Notes: generated by a model from the sequence alone, not told the origin. A DNA stretch of 64,000 nucleotides from Vesta saturnalis (GCA_036346205.1 JARFJB010001495.1:1651001-1715000); one strand, 5' to 3'; positions 46,660 through 61,940 are shown, counted from the first letter of the stretch. Program-made: numbers and translations.

Positions 46660-49094
46660 CCCTTTAGTGCATAGAGTCCGGAGTAACACATTTATTTCTT
46701 GCCTGTTAGAGACATCTGTTGAGCATTTTATTAACTAATTTATGTCACCCAGCAGTGTCAACATGTAGTAAAGCCCTTCAGTCAATAAAAAATTCGAATT
46801 GTATAACCTACTTTAAATAGAAGAAAAGAGGTTTCTTGGGAGTTTTGATCTAACGTTTTTATGTTTAGCAATGGTTTTTTTGCAAAACAATATTTCTGAC
46901 TTGTTCATTATTTTATGAATCAATGTAATCTTTCAAAGTAAGTATGTAATTATTTATTTATCTTCAATACGAGTGTTTTTGTATGTAACTTCTGAGTTAC
47001 ATCATGCAACACCGATTGAGATTGCATTGTTTTCTTGATTACATATTTTAGTAATTTTTTGTGTTTGTCTTTACAGAAATGGATCCAGAAGATTAATGAT
47101 TGAAGAAGATTGTTAAAGTGAAAATGAGAAGAAAGGAGATTATAGCACTCTTGGAGATGAAAGACTCTAGTGACGATGAGTTGATGTGACGGAGAGTATA
47201 AAGGAATCTTTGCCATCTAGTTCGTTAACAGGCAGTGATCCGCCGTAGAGGCTCGCTCCAAATCGAGATAAATTAAACAAGTTGAAAATTAAATACGATC
47301 ATAGTAATTTGAAACTTCGATTATTTCGAGACATAATTTAAGGGAAATTCCTTGCTTCTTCCTGCGATCACGGGCCTTGACAGTCTATACCAATTTTTCA
47401 TATATTCTTTTGATGACCTACTAAATAAAATCGCTTCAGAAATCAGTAATTACTCAATTCAGACGTACCTTTCTAAGGCTAGAATCGTTATAACTAACAA
47501 ATAGTGACGTTTTTAGGAATTTTCCTCTGTCTCAACAGCTATGAATGTAAAGGACTTGTGGGACCCAGTATTTGGCATGACAGCATTAAAACAATCATTA
47601 GCGTAAATACGTTTGAATGTTTTCGTTCTACAATTCATTTTAACGATAATTTAAAAATTATGCCTATAGGTGACTCGTAACTTGACAGACTATTGAAGTT
47701 GTGTCTAATCGTAGGTAGCCTAAATGCTAAGTTTTTATCAGTGAGGTAGAACATACATGCGCTATGAAAACCCATCACTTCATGAGACAATACAACCATA
47801 AGAAGCCTCATAAATGGGCCTTCAAACTGTTTGTTTTATTTGACAATAAAGGATTATCCCACAAATTTGAAATTTATACAGAGCAAGAGGAGGCTATGCA
47901 GCCCGAGGAACCCAACCCAGGATCGTGTCTAAATGTAGTGATTATATTGGCAAGAGAAATACCAAGAAATTTAAACTACTAGCTATATTTTGATAATTGG
48001 TATTCAACGATTCCCCTATTTAGTTACCTCTCATCTCTAGGAAATTTTGCCATTGGCACATTCGGGAAAGACAGAATCAACAACTTATCATTTATTACTA
48101 ATTGCAAAAAAGATAGGGAACACTTGATGAGTATTCCACTTCAATTGATGGGCATACTATTTCATTAGTTCAATGGGTAGACAATAACCCCGTATACCTT
48201 GGCTCAACTGTATCCAAAAGAAAATTCGAAGAGATTGGATAAGAAAGAAAAGCGTTACCAACTTGTCAGCTGCTCACAAGTAGTGAAAATTTACAATCAC
48301 CATATGGGTGGAGTGGATATGATGGATTCCCACATAGGAAGGCACCGAATTCGTGTGGAAAGCAAAAAATGGTATTTCAGATTTCGCCGTGGTAAATGCT
48401 TGGATCCTTCATTGCGCTAATTCGGAGAAGGCAATGGCACAGAAAAAGTTCCGTACTGAAATAGCCCAAATATTGTGCATGGTAGGCGCTAGGGAGACAC
48501 TTAAGAGAGGAAGGCCGACTTCTATGGAAAGAGTTCTTTCAGCAAAGAAAAAGAAAAGTGTTGTAACAAGACTACCTTTACAACTGATAAAGCATAAAAT
48601 TGATTATTGGTCCACCTGAGATGAAAAAAAAAACCGGTGGAAAATGCCGCGGGAATACTTATGTGCACAAAATGTAAATTGATTCTATGTTTCCATACAA
48701 AAAAACAGTGTATTATAAGTGAGAGAAATGCATCTTTATACGCGAGTGAGAAGTTTGATTTCTCACGAGTTTTTATAATGGCATTTCGCTCACGTGTGAT
48801 ATATGACGTTTTATCTTACAGGTGCATCGAAGAAATTAATTTCGCCTAAACAAATACCTGGTTTTTGCGTATAAAAATTGTATCGTCGTATATATCATTT
48901 TTCGTAGTTACCGACGGTTCTTATAGTTACGAAATATACAATTGACTATTTTTCTTATCTCCCCTTCACTTCGGTCACTTTTTTTCAAATTTGAAGAGAA
49001 AAAATGGTCTTCAAGCATTTATATTGTTAATCTGAGTGCTTATTAGTATTTAAAAATGTTTCCAAGTGAAAAGGAAAAATCATGCACTAAAGGG
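46660..49094 (+). mobile_element. piggyBac-type transposon (copy 1), TTAA target site
   Basis: TTAA flanks at 46656-46659 and 49095-49098. Terminal inverted repeat CCCTTTAGTGCAT at 46660 and its complement ATGCACTAAAGGG ending 49094. Length is 2,435 bp, normal for an autonomous piggyBac. Contains one plus-strand decayed transposase. Confidence 0.9.
47079..48744 (+). pseudogene. Decayed piggyBac transposase (DDE_Tnp_1_7)
   Basis: Starts MDPED directly after a splice-acceptor-like TTACAG. Legible blocks: YQFFIYSFDDLLNKIASEIS; SVNTFECFRSTIHFND; THHFMRQYNHKKPHKWAFKL and FVLFDNKGLSHKFEIYT; LYFDNWYSTIPLFSYL, with the family's DNWFTS-like catalytic Asp; KIYNHHMGGVDMMDSHIGRH with another catalytic Asp pair; KKWYFRF; and a C-terminal zinc-finger remnant MCTKCKLILCFHTKKQC. 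Stops and frameshifts occur roughly every 100-300 bp. Active relatives excise precisely at TTAA in the nucleus. Confidence 0.85.
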
Positions 49095-49098
49095 TTAA

Positions 49099-49486
49099 AT
49101 GTTTATTTGATTCCAAAGATTCAACTAACGACATTTTGAAGTCGGGTATTTATAAATTAAACTGCACATTCTGTAACTTTGTTTATATTGGACAAACACT
49201 TAGGAACTATGATATCAGATACAAAGAACGCACTAGATGTTACAAATATAAACACGCAGACAAATTAAATTATGGCAAACACGTAATAATAAATAATCAC
49301 GCTATGACAAAACAAAACAAGATTAAATTTTTACATTTTAGTACGAAAAAAGACAAATCAGATATTTTGAAAGCATTCGAAATTTATAAACATAAACAGA
49401 AAGTACCTTTACTGAACGAACAGGTTGATCTTATAAAATCACCTTTAACTGATATAATTTATATCAAGTTAATTGGTTTGCCTTAA
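49099..49486 (+). pseudogene. Penelope-like GIY-YIG endonuclease domain, well preserved
   Basis: The frame is open from the piggyBac junction to the stop at 49486: CLFDSKDSTNDILKS, then SGIYKLNCTFCNFVYIGQTL with intact GIY and YIG and a C-x-x-C pair, RNYDIRYKERTRCYKYKH with the conserved Arg region, ADKLNYGKHVIINNH, and LKAFEIYKHKQKVPLLNEQV with the family's Glu. It is the C-terminal domain of the element whose reverse transcriptase lies before 46656. It is labelled a pseudogene only because the rest of the element is broken. Confidence 0.85.
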
Positions 49487-49999
49487 TGATTTGTTACATA
49501 ACTACTTTATTTTACTTATGTACTTTCTCTTGATAATGATACATGTTGTATTGAAACGCGTAGATAAATGAATAATTGTATAAAAGAAATTGTGGAATTA
49601 TATTGTATTTAAAACATTAATATAATTAAAAATATTGATTCTGGCGTAATGACTGTAAAGCGAATGTGTAATATTATAACAACAACGTAGTAGCTATTAG
49701 TACGCCGATAAGTCTTTACTTACTCAATGCAGTTTTATGATTAAAATCATAAAGGTAAATTTGTCTTTTTGTGTTGCAAAAAAATCGTTTAAACGATGTT
49801 ACAATATTTATCAGTTAACCCTAGAGTACACGCGCGTGGGTTATTTTTACCCAGAGCCATCGGTTTTGTTTATAACTAAAATTGGTCGGTCGGAGCAAGC
49901 AGGTATCTTTCATTTACTGCATTAGTTGCATTCTCACCGTTGTACGGCATTGAAAAGTGTTTTCGCTTTTGAATACGAAACAATAAAATTTGTACAATA

Positions 50000-51640
<1,641 letters not shown>

Positions 51641-52494
51641 ATAAATAATAGGTTTAATACTTGTTATGGTGGGGCCGGCGAGAGGTGTCTTATGACTCAT
51701 CTTTTAGTAAAGCATGGTTTAAGATTTTAAAACGTATGTCGTTATTGGTTCATAGAGTTAGTAATTTTAAATACCAACAAAACATAGCCAATGTTTCTAG
51801 GTTATTTTCAAATTTAAGCCGCGCTGTCAAATTTAAATAGTGAAAATTATTAGCGTACCTGCAGTATATTCATTAACATTACTTGAGTTTGGCTTTTCAA
51901 AGATTTACCTTTTAATGACATCATTATTTGCTGCAAAATAAATAAATGCATTCAATCAATTGGAAATACATTTTGCTTTATAAACTTACCTCGTAATAGT
52001 GAATAATAATAGTTTTGAAAAAAAGTTGTTTACAAATGCAATGGAAACTAATAAATTACGAAGCGAAAGATAAATTATTATAACTACAAAACACGATGCG
52101 ATTATACGAAACGAAATATGAAGAATAATTTGAGGTTAAATAGCCAAGAAGACATCTAACAGCGTCATTCGCTTTGACTTTAGAATCAACATACATTTTA
52201 AGCCATGCATTTAAAATATATAGCAGACGTAATGTTATAAATAACCCGTCTTTCTTTAAGTGGGAACTTCGCACTAAGATAAAGGGAAACATATGCATTT
52301 CACAGTAATAATTATATCCCCATTCTTGAGTCCGCCATGAGAAACCTCTCCCCGGCGCTACTATATTAATTTTTTCATAATTAGAATAATTGTACATTCC
52401 AAACGTCATTATTCTGATTACTTTTGTAATTAGGTAAAAATACCCAGCGCGTGTATCTAATCCCAAAATACTAGCTCGTGTACTCTGGGGTTAA

Positions 52495-53992
52495 AGGAAA
52501 TTTAGAAATGCATTGCGTATTATTATTTTCCCAGAAAGCGCTTGCCCAAGGGCTTTTTGTTCTTTCAAGCACATTACGAATGTCGGGATTGGTTTGGAGA
52601 AGATAAGTTCGGAAAGAACATGACCGTATTTGCCTGCAGAAATTAGCTATTGAAACTTTTAAGCACGAAATCTCATTTTTTTGGCGTAGGATAAAAATCA
52701 ATTATCACGGCGTGTTCTGAATACAAGATGTACCTATTTAAACTCACAGCTAATTGCACATAAACAAAGAATATATTAATTATACTAAAATTAAATATAC
52801 TAAGTATATACGTTTTAACGAAAATACTGAATTAATTTTTGTTTTTGTCTCCACCGATCATATGTGACAATCCTGCGATCAAATAGTTATTGTCTATTAC
52901 ATGTATACAGATGGATTTAAAAACAATTACCTACGTATTCTCAATACCAACTTTAGACAAGGAGATTTCAACATTTCAAAAGTTGTCTGCTATAAATTAA
53001 TGTAAAACGAAGATTTAATATAAATTCACAATTGAATGTCAAACTTAGGATGAAATATGAACACTTCAATAACTTCGAACAAGTAGCAAACCTACGTTAA
53101 AGTGGAACAAATTCGTATCATGTCTATAAAATTTCTATTTCAATCAATTTTTATTAAAAAAATTATTTCAATATGAAATTTTCTTCAACCAGACAATTAA
53201 TTTGTTCTTGGTCGGGCAACTCCGTTGTAGTTGTAAAATGAAATTGTGGTTATATAAAATAAGTTAAAACTAAATCAAGAACTTTCCATATATAATGTTG
53301 AGTCCCTTAATTTATTTTCACAGCTTAAATTCCCATTTGTCGGTCGTTTTCCACAATTTACTGTTTTCTTAAATGAATTAGATAATTTCTGGAGTAAAGT
53401 ATGTTAGGAAGGTAGATAGCTACTTTAACACGAAAATTTTAGAGGAAACCTAGTAAGGATTGCTATTAAAATTTCAATTTTGTTTGAATAGTGTAAGAAA
53501 TCGTATAGTACGAGGAGCCCTTTTTTTACCTTAATACATTTTTATTATGTAGGTGTAAATGAAGGATACGTTTAATGATAAATAAACAAATCTAAGAATT
53601 TTTAAAACGTAATTGCTAAGTATTTTAGTGTAGAACGGAGGATAGAAGACAAAGCTGTAAGAAAAGACATGACCTACTTTAATAATGATATTGTACGTAG
53701 AGCAATAGAACTAACAGAAAACCATTCCTTGTAATAAAGCTGCAAACCATCTTTTGTTGGTACTTAAACTAATAGTAAATAATTACAAATGGAAGGATTG
53801 CAAGTAATCAATGCTTCAGGATCACAATAAAAACAGAATGAAAAGTAAGTATTAAATGCTTAGTTTTCGAAATTACATAAAAGCATTTAACAGTCGTGTC
53901 TCAATTATTGTTGCCATTAAAAACCCTTTCAGCTAGAAACATTGTGTAGTCCAAGCCAAGAAACGTTGCTTGTAATTATAATCTTAAATTGA
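52495..53992. other. Intergenic, no gene seen
   Basis: AT-rich without recognised coding or repeat boundaries. Confidence 0.5.
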
Positions 53993-54135
53993 AAAATTTA
54001 CATCGATTGGGGCTTGAATCTCGATAGCGAAATTGGTTAGCGCGGTACTCTAGCAATGCACAGGTCGTAGGTTCAAATCCTACTCGAGGTAAACTATTTA
54101 TTTATGTATTTAATAAAATTAATAATAATTTTTAA
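53993..54135 (+). mobile_element. tRNA-palindrome element, right half only
   Basis: Begins inside the spacer of the family (AAATTTACATCGATTGGGGC) and runs through one cloverleaf and the right outer arm to AATAATAATTTTTAAT. The left half is absent, either truncated or never present. Confidence 0.7.
54018..54091 (+). tRNA. tRNA-like cloverleaf, single
   Basis: It has 74 nt with perfect acceptor (ATCTCGA/TCGAGGT, one wobble) and T arm, anticodon loop CTAGCAA (AGC) and discriminator A. The D arm has one mismatch (GCGA/GCGC) and the anticodon stem two. Confidence 0.5.
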
Positions 54136-54561
54136 TTGAAGCAGGTGTTTAATTAATAATTCCATGTAATGTAACTTCTTTAGCTACAGTGTAAACTATA
54201 TACTTTACAAATTACAGCGTTCTATTGGTGATACTTATAAGGAATAAAAAATAACAGTTTTACCTTCGCAACTTTTCCTTTTCTATTAGATGACACTTTT
54301 TAGGTCATATCAATGTTTCGTCTTATTGGGTAAGTATCATTAACTCCATCATTAAAACTTTATTTTAAAGAGTATTAGCTATAAGTGTATAATATGTCTT
54401 TTACTCTACCCTGTCAGTCCTTTATTTATTAGTAAAGTTTGATTCAAATAAAGTTGGGTACGACTCATCGATGTAAACCTCTATAGTAAAATTACATATT
54501 TTTATCTCTCTCTCGCATGTATTAGAGAAAAATATGGCCATAAAAACATAAATCTGCTGTA

Positions 54562-55660
54562 CAGGGTGGCCAATTAAAAATGCGGGGTACTGTATCTGGG
54601 AAACTATCAATCGTAGAGGCTTGCGCAAAAAAAAAGTTATTACTAAAACGGACAATACAAAAACGTGGAAAATATTTTCATGTTTCTGAAATGGCCGCTA
54701 GGGGGCGTAACTGCAATCTTAAATCTAAAAAAGTGATGTTTTTGTGAATTCTACTATATTAACCTAATAAAAAAATAACTGATCTTTGAAGTCGAGGATA
54801 ATCTAAACTTTTTTGTTTGGCACTTTTTGACGTATCTACAAAAATAAAGTGGTGGGGGGTATTCAAAGGTTGCTTTAAATCACCCCTCGTATCTTCGAAA
54901 CGGCTAATCCTATTTCAACAAACTTGGGCTTTGTTCGACATTCCGACAGAAACGGTTAATTTTCACAAAAAAGTTAAATGCATTGCTATGACTTTTTTTC
55001 ATGAACAGTAGCTAAATGATGCCTAAACAAGCTCGCGAAAACCTCATCTCGATATATTGTTCCTAACCTAAAATATCGACCAAAGAAGACTTTATACGAA
55101 AATCCCTTAAATTTTTATTTTTTTTTAACTATATTTTTCTGGAATTGTTTCTATTATGTAAGTTGTGGCCCTAAAAAGGACCGATTTAAAGGAGGAAGGT
55201 TTTTAGTGCCCCCGTAATTGCTCGAAATGCTGACCATCACTCTGTTCATTGCTGAGGCCTCTTATGGGTAGACAAAACTGGAGCTTCAATTTCGGCTCTG
55301 AAAGGTTATTTAGAAATTGCGATTTTAAATGTTTGTAAATTTATTCACCAGAATAAATAAGATACGGGGGGTGATTCAAGGAAACCTTTGAATACCCCCC
55401 ACCACTTTATTTTTATAGATACGTCAAAAATTGCCAATCAAAAAAAGTTCAGATTATCCTCGACTTCAATAGATCATTTATTTTTTTATTAGGTTAATAT
55501 AGCAGAATTCACAGAAACATCACTTCTTTAGATTCAAGATTGCAGTTACGCCCCCTAGCGGCCATTTCAGAGACATGAAATAATTACTTTTTTTTCCGCA
55601 AGTCTCTACGATGTATAGTTTCCCAGATATAGTACTTCGCATTCTTAGTTGACCACTCTG
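54562..55660. mobile_element. Non-coding foldback element with about 340-bp inverted repeats
   Basis: CAGGGTGGCCAATTAAAAAT follows TA (54560-54561), and the complement of its counterpart CAGAGTGGTCAACTAAGAAT ends at 55660 before TA. Arms run to about 54900 and from about 55350. The internal 450 bp contain no transposase. End sequence and TA target resemble the mariner element at 4630-7943 (CCGGGTGGCCAACTAAGAAC), so it is probably a non-autonomous relative. Confidence 0.85.
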
Positions 55661-56836
55661 TACAATTCACATTAGCGCACAAAAACGTGTGTCGTGATTA
55701 AAAAGCAGCATCTGTCACGCCTGTCATTTTTTGAAATGATTACTTAGCGTTTTTGCTTTATTTTTATAAAAAACAGTTTTTTTCAAAACTGTTCAGTCAA
55801 TTATCGGTAATTTGGTAACATTTTTACATAATTTATATAAAACGAGCTTTTCTCCCGCAAAACATCGATAATACAGCTTAAGAATTTTCAATCATATTTA
55901 TTTAATTTTTACATTTATTTATAATTCTGACTCCGTTATTTCCTTTTACGCAAAATTATCTTCATATCAAAAAATAAAAAATCATCGAAGATGAGGATGA
56001 AGATATGAAAAACTATTGCTATTAATGTCCGAGTATAATGCATTTCTTACACCACTTATTTAGGCAACCGTTTTTACTGTTTAAAGTTGCTGTTTGTATG
56101 AAAATTTGTGAAAACTCGAAAATTAAGCTCTCGTGTCAGTTCATAATCTGCCTTTAGCACACGCCTTTTAATGTCAGTGTGCGAAATGTTAGTTTTTTTA
56201 ATTGCAAACTATTTTTTCACGTTGCCCATGGCAACATGCGCAAAATATTTTGCACACTAGGGCGCAAAATAAATGGTAATAATCAATCACTCGAATTGAA
56301 AAATACTCAAATGATACTTTTAATTTATCGAAAACTAACAAATACTAATTAAGATAATATATTTAGTTTACCAATACTACTACTACTAATATTCCAAACT
56401 GTAATACAAATATGTAACTATTATTTTTTATTTATAATATAGATATTAGTAAAACTAGCATTGTTAAACATGATAGCTCCATAGATATGATTTTTTCAAC
56501 GTTTAGGAAATACGGGGCGATTCATTTAAATTATTTAACAAAGTTCAATGAAATTCTCAAATAACAGTTACAGAAAAAATATTGTTTGTATTTCGTGGTC
56601 AAATTCGTGTTTTATGGCACATTCGAATGAATTAACAATCTCGTATGGTATAACTTTGTTACAGAAAAAAAAATAAAACATAGATATTGAAACATTATTT
56701 TATGCTAACAGAGTCGTGTGGTGATATAACGTTTATAAATCTACTAGATATTTTGATATGGCGGCGCTCGCCTCTCTCTTTTCTTGACAATTACCAACAA
56801 ATGAATGAAATTACTTTACATTTAATAATCTATGAC
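55661..56836. other. Intergenic, no gene seen
   Basis: AT-rich, no recognised feature. Confidence 0.5.
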
Positions 56837-57380
56837 ATCTGGACTCCTACTAGATTATGTAAAATTTTCAATTTACTTAAGTATAAAGCTCCGTCCCTAG
56901 TATACCTATTTTTTCTCGTATCTTCGCTTAGCAAATAGATATTGAAATGCGGTTTTTAACATTTTTTTTTCAATTCCGTGCTCTTTCAAGTAAATGATTA
57001 AAATATATAGCATCGCATTTGAAAATTCCCAAATCTGGACGCCTACTGGATTATGTAAAATTTTCAATTTACTTAAGTATAAAACTCGGTCCCCTAGTAT
57101 ACCTATTTTTTCTCGTATCTTCGCTTAGAAAATAGATATTGAGATGCGGTTTTTAACATTTTTTTTTATATTCCATGCTCTTTCAAGTAAATGATTAAAA
57201 TATATAGCATCGCATTTGAAAATTCCCAAATCTGGACGCCTACTAGATTATGTAAAATTTTCAATTTACTTAAGTATAAAACTCGCGCCCCTAGTATACC
57301 TATTTTTTCTCGTATCTTCACTTATAAAATAGATATTTAAATGCAGTTTTTACCATTTTTTTCAATTCTATGCTCTTTCA
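56837..57380. repeat. 197-bp tandem repeat, about 2.75 copies
   Basis: The marker CTGGAC(T/G)CCTACT(A/G)GATT starts at 56839, 57035 and 57232, giving periods of 196-197 bp. Copies share CGTATCTTCGCTTAG and the TTAACATTTTTTTT block and differ by a few percent. The third copy breaks off at CTCTTTCAGGG. Confidence 0.9.
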
Positions 57381-57743
57381 GGGATCGCCACCTAGCGATC
57401 GTTAAAAAAACCGGAATAAAACGGTGATATAATATTTTATTCGGCATTGAATTAATTCCCTTTCAAATGTTACTAAGTTTGTCAAAATCCATAAAGCGGC
57501 ATAAAACTTATAACTGTTTTATTGAGTCACCTTTCCCACTTACCCCTACCAGCTATTTTACTTTGTGATATGCTTGGACACAGGGTTTCCAGGTGATAAC
57601 TACTTTAAGTTGGCGTGAATAGTTACAGATTCGAATTGGGAGAAATATGTATTGTTAGTACATGATGTGAGTATTCTTACATATTCTAACCCTACACTTC
57701 ACTCGTACTCTAACACTACGAGTATTATAATAACTATTGATTG

Positions 57744-58006
57744 GTGAACTGATGAACTGATGAATTGATGAACTGATGAACTGATGAACTGATGAACTGA
57801 TGAACTGATGAACTGATGAACTGATGAACTGATGAACTGATGAACTGATGAACTGATGAACTGATGAACTGATGAACTGATGAACTGATGAACTGATGAA
57901 CTGATGAACTGATGAACTGATGAACTGATGAACTGATGAACTGATGAACTGATGAACTGATGAACTGATGAACTGATGAACTGATGAACTGATGAACTGA
58001 TGAACT
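57744..58006. repeat. (CTGATGAA)n minisatellite, about 33 copies
   Basis: A nearly perfect 8-bp repeat over about 263 bp. Only the first few units vary. The homogeneity suggests recent expansion. Confidence 0.95.
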
Positions 58007-58269
58007 TCTTTATTACTGTATGGAGCTATATTTATAACCTATTATCTATGTCATGTTACAATTTAAAAAGAGCTGACTTTTCTTGCAATAATAACTTATT
58101 CTATTCAGCATGATTGTAATTTGTAATATTGACCTAGTTGTAACATAAATATGCTTTGGAAATAATACATAATTAATTATTGGAAAAATAGATAAATGTT
58201 TCTTAATACTAGATATACACTACAACATGATAGAGGAAAAAGTACTGGAGCAAACTTAAGTAAAATAAT

Positions 58270-58482
58270 TTGAAGATTACCAATATTTTGTGGTACTCTT
58301 ACTGTGCGTTTATTATAGAAAAATTATGTTTTTGTGTTACTATTGTGAACTACGCCCTCTATTGATGAGACTAATTTCCAGCATTTCTCTTATGCGACTT
58401 TGTTATATAGATTTTTTCCCTAAGTTGTACGATAAATAGTTTCTGAGATACAGCGGGTTACCTATTTTAATTAGAAACCTGG
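58270..58482. repeat. Single long-TIR end of a mariner-type element
   Basis: Ends GGTAACCCGCTGTATCTC (complement) next to TA at 58483-58484 and carries TACGCCCTCTATTG near 58350, the same arrangement as the arms at 54.56-55.66 kb and 4.63-7.94 kb. No partner arm was found. Confidence 0.4.
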
Positions 58483-58484
58483 TA

Positions 58485-59591
58485 CTTGGTGTGCCATTTA
58501 AAAATCTTACAATTTCCTGCCACAAGTAAAGTACCTCAATTTGTCTCATTAACGATCTGCTAAGTCATTTTTGTGACAGATTTGGCATAACCGCACAGAG
58601 CACTAAATAGACACGCTGCATATTTCATGACTGATAGAAAATCACGAGCCGTGGAATTGCTTAAAGCTTTAATTGAGTAATAATATTTTTGCGATAGAAA
58701 ATAGTGAAAATACCACCACATGTGTCCGACATGACTATTTGATTAATCACAGCAAAATAATTGTAATCGTAATTATAAAATTCTTACAACAACGTACAGT
58801 AAAACTTATTGACGGCGAATACCCTTCTTGATTTTAGTATCTGCTTCTCATTGATGAATTAGAGCCGATTATATTTTTTTACCCGTAGTAACATTTAGCG
58901 TTCTATCTACATTTTCTTGACAACATAGTTTTATTACTCAAACTAGAAAACACACTAACCCCAATGAATTTTAAAACGCCCTGTATATAAATCCGTAAAT
59001 AAAACAGTGTTTCGTTATTATTATCAATTTAATAAAATAAGTAATTATTGACATTATTATTATTATCATTATTATTAAATCGCCCTTATAAACACTTCGT
59101 ATCAAAATAAAGTTTTTCTATAATTTTTAGTATGTGACGTTAAAAAAGCAAATTTTAATTTTGTTAATTAATTTTTGTGAAAGCTTTTGACAAACTAGCA
59201 TCTTTAATGAATCTTAAAAAATATTGTTTACTTTGAAAAGATCTCTGCAGTAATCGAAACGTGCTTAACGTGTTGTTTTATTATTTTTCACAAATATACA
59301 GATTATTTAACTTTTTTTCATCATATCAATAATTAATAACCATTATTTTCGGTATTCTTTTAAATAATAAATCAATAATTTCAATGCAGTGTTACAAAAT
59401 ATTTCCGAATGTTTCGTATGAAATGACGTAATTGTTAATTTCAAAACCAATACAGCGTAAACTAGATATTATATGTTTCTTGTTCCCTCAATATACAAAT
59501 CAGAAATCTCAATTAAATAAAAATCATGAAAGTGACAACTTTCACAACGATACTAGCTGCAATAATTGCTGTCGAAATTAGGGTGGGTGCA
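58485..59591. other. Intergenic; possible Penelope end remnant
   Basis: No gene seen. GATCTCTGCAGTAATCGAAACG near 59240-59265 resembles the hammerhead/pLTR ends elsewhere in the window but is too eroded to call. Confidence 0.4.
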
Positions 59592-60190
59592 CCAATAGTT
59601 GACCACTTAAGAAATTTTTTTGAAAAAAAGCTTGTAGTTATAAAACGATTGGCTTATACTAAAAACTAAAAATACTAGCAAGAAGAACCATGTTTTGTTA
59701 TATTTACTATGTTGAAGTTACAAAATTCTAATTTATTCTCTCTTAAAAAAATTTAAAAAAAAGTCAGAAATCGACCAGAGGGAAGCTGTGTATGACCATA
59801 AAAATATCAAGTGGTTGACCAATTTTTAAGAGAAAACTATATTTATTTGTTGACAAATTAACAAAATTTATAATGAAATGTCAAACATGACTGATTATTT
59901 AAGTTATTTAAAAAACATCTTTAGAAAACTTAAATGTTGTGCGGTTTCCTGTGGTTATGATAATTGGTGATAATTTTTTGGTGAGTTGTTCTATAGTAAT
60001 AAGGCTTACATCATTTTGAATGATTTTAAATGGTTCTACTCGGTTCTATATTTTTATACACCTGTACTTCAATCTCAGGTGAGTCATAAATATTTTATAT
60101 TGAGCAAACGTAGTTATAGTAGGATTTCTTTCCCGGAAACGCCACTAAATAAAAGTCGCCAATTGGCAAATTGTTCTTAAATTATCTATC

Positions 60191-61895
60191 TTAATTTTTT
60201 TTAGATACATTGAATAGTGGTTCATCTTCATCTTCACTGCTGAAATGTTCAGATGATATATCATATATACTGAAGCCGCTCTCCTGCCATTCATCTTTTT
60301 CACACGATTTTCAATAATGTCTGTTTCTAAATCTCGCGTTTCAGTATAAGTATTGGCATATTCTTCAACTTCAATCTTATCATTAAGTTTTTGTTGTTCA
60401 ATATCATTGTCCTTTTGTTTTTCAGTCTTACTGTTTTTTTGCTCTTCAGTCTTACCGTTTTCATCTTGCTTTTTCAGTCCCGTTGTTTTCTGATCGTATA
60501 ATGTTATTGTTTTCATATTCTTCAATTCATTGTCGTTCTGTGCTTCTGTTACATCTTTGGTATTTCTATAATCATTTTTATTATTATCTTCTTTCTCTAA
60601 CTCTGTGTGATCGTCTCCTATTGTCTCGTGTCCTTGAATACACTTTTATTTTAATTTTCTCCAAACATGGTATAATTATTATTCAAAGGTAGACTCTTCC
60701 TTTTTCGTTTGTATCTTCTAATGTTCGCGTAATGTCGTTCATACATTTTGCAAAATCTATTGCCTCTACGTCCAAAGGATATAATCCACATTCTCTGAAT
60801 CCATTTTTAACAGTACTTCTTTCAATGCGCTCTACTGTGTATTCTAATAAAATTGGAAAAGTCGTTTTATTAACTGTTTTATAATTATTGGCTTTTTTCC
60901 AGTCAGAACTTACTGTTTTCCAGTTATTCGTTAATGACACAAACAGGGATACATCGGCAGGTTGCAAAATATGCGTCCCATTTGGTACTATCGAGTAAAG
61001 AAAAATGCCGTTATCACAACAAAACTTACTTAAATGATAAGTGAGATGGAATTTATGTCCAGCTAATAAGTATAGAATTGGTAACTTTATGCCTTTTCGT
61101 TTTAAATATGGTAATGAAGTATTGCACACATAGCTAAAGAAAGTTTCACTGGTCATCCAACCCTTTTTTGATCGACCTATAATAAGCAAAATATCGGATT
61201 AATAACCTAGTTTTTACATAGGTACCTAAGTTAAAACTTACCAATTATCCAATCTAGGTTAATATTCCTTACTATTTCTGCTGGAACTCTTTCGTAAGGG
61301 TATACAATCATGTGTCCATCAGCAGAAATGGTGAATAAAGTTATGATACACTCTTTATTAGATCCCGATTTAACTTGGTACAAATTTTTCTTGTCTCGTG
61401 GCCCTAATACAAGACCAGTTTTTAGGTTGGTTGCAAATCCCGATCCGTCAGAATTAAGAATTCTAGTAGGACCTGCCAAAATATCCTCTGCATTTCCTTC
61501 AATTAAATAAGTTCGTATAGAATTATGCCACTCTCTTATAGATTTTTCAGTAACACAGGATCTTGCGCCAACAATTGACTCTGCATGTCTTTGACTAATT
61601 TCCGGGTGACGTTTTTAAAATGCCGAAAACCATTTTTTTTACCAGGTGTACCATTTCGAATCTTTTTAACACGATTATCGTTTTTTTACGATGTCTTTGA
61701 CAGTTTCGCATGAGGTGGTTTTATTGACAGGAAATCCTTTTTTAGCATTTGCTATTGACCATCTGACCATTAGCTTTGCTCTTCCTTAGTAAGTATTGTA
61801 GCGGGGCCCATTTGTCTTGTTATGGATAATCTGCCTTTCAACTTATTTATTAAAGTAGAGTGAGGAACATATGGTTTTTCTGCCTGGCAAATTGT

Positions 61896-61940
<45 letters not shown>

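Larger units (their letters stand above)
45670..49640 (+). mobile_element. Penelope-like element, plus-strand copy, split by piggyBac
   Basis: Reverse transcriptase remnants (45690-46655) and the GIY-YIG domain (49099-49486) belong to one element interrupted at 46656-49098 by a piggyBac-type transposon. The 3' end has the motif CTTGATAATGATACATGTTG (49529 on). Its 5' side abuts the minus-strand Penelope copy head to head at about 45665. Confidence 0.8.

Noticed and set aside
52056..52466. 136-codon minus-strand open frame
   Set aside because: Lies in the non-coding 3' part of piggyBac copy 2, has no recognisable motif and overlaps element-end sequence.
56837..57380. CRISPR-like or regulated repeat array
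   Set aside because: Contiguous tandem units without spacers in eukaryotic DNA; an ordinary tandem repeat.
57744..58006. CTGATGA repeated many times, identical to the hammerhead core
   Set aside because: It is a simple 8-bp tandem repeat with no GAAA segment or stems; the resemblance is by chance.
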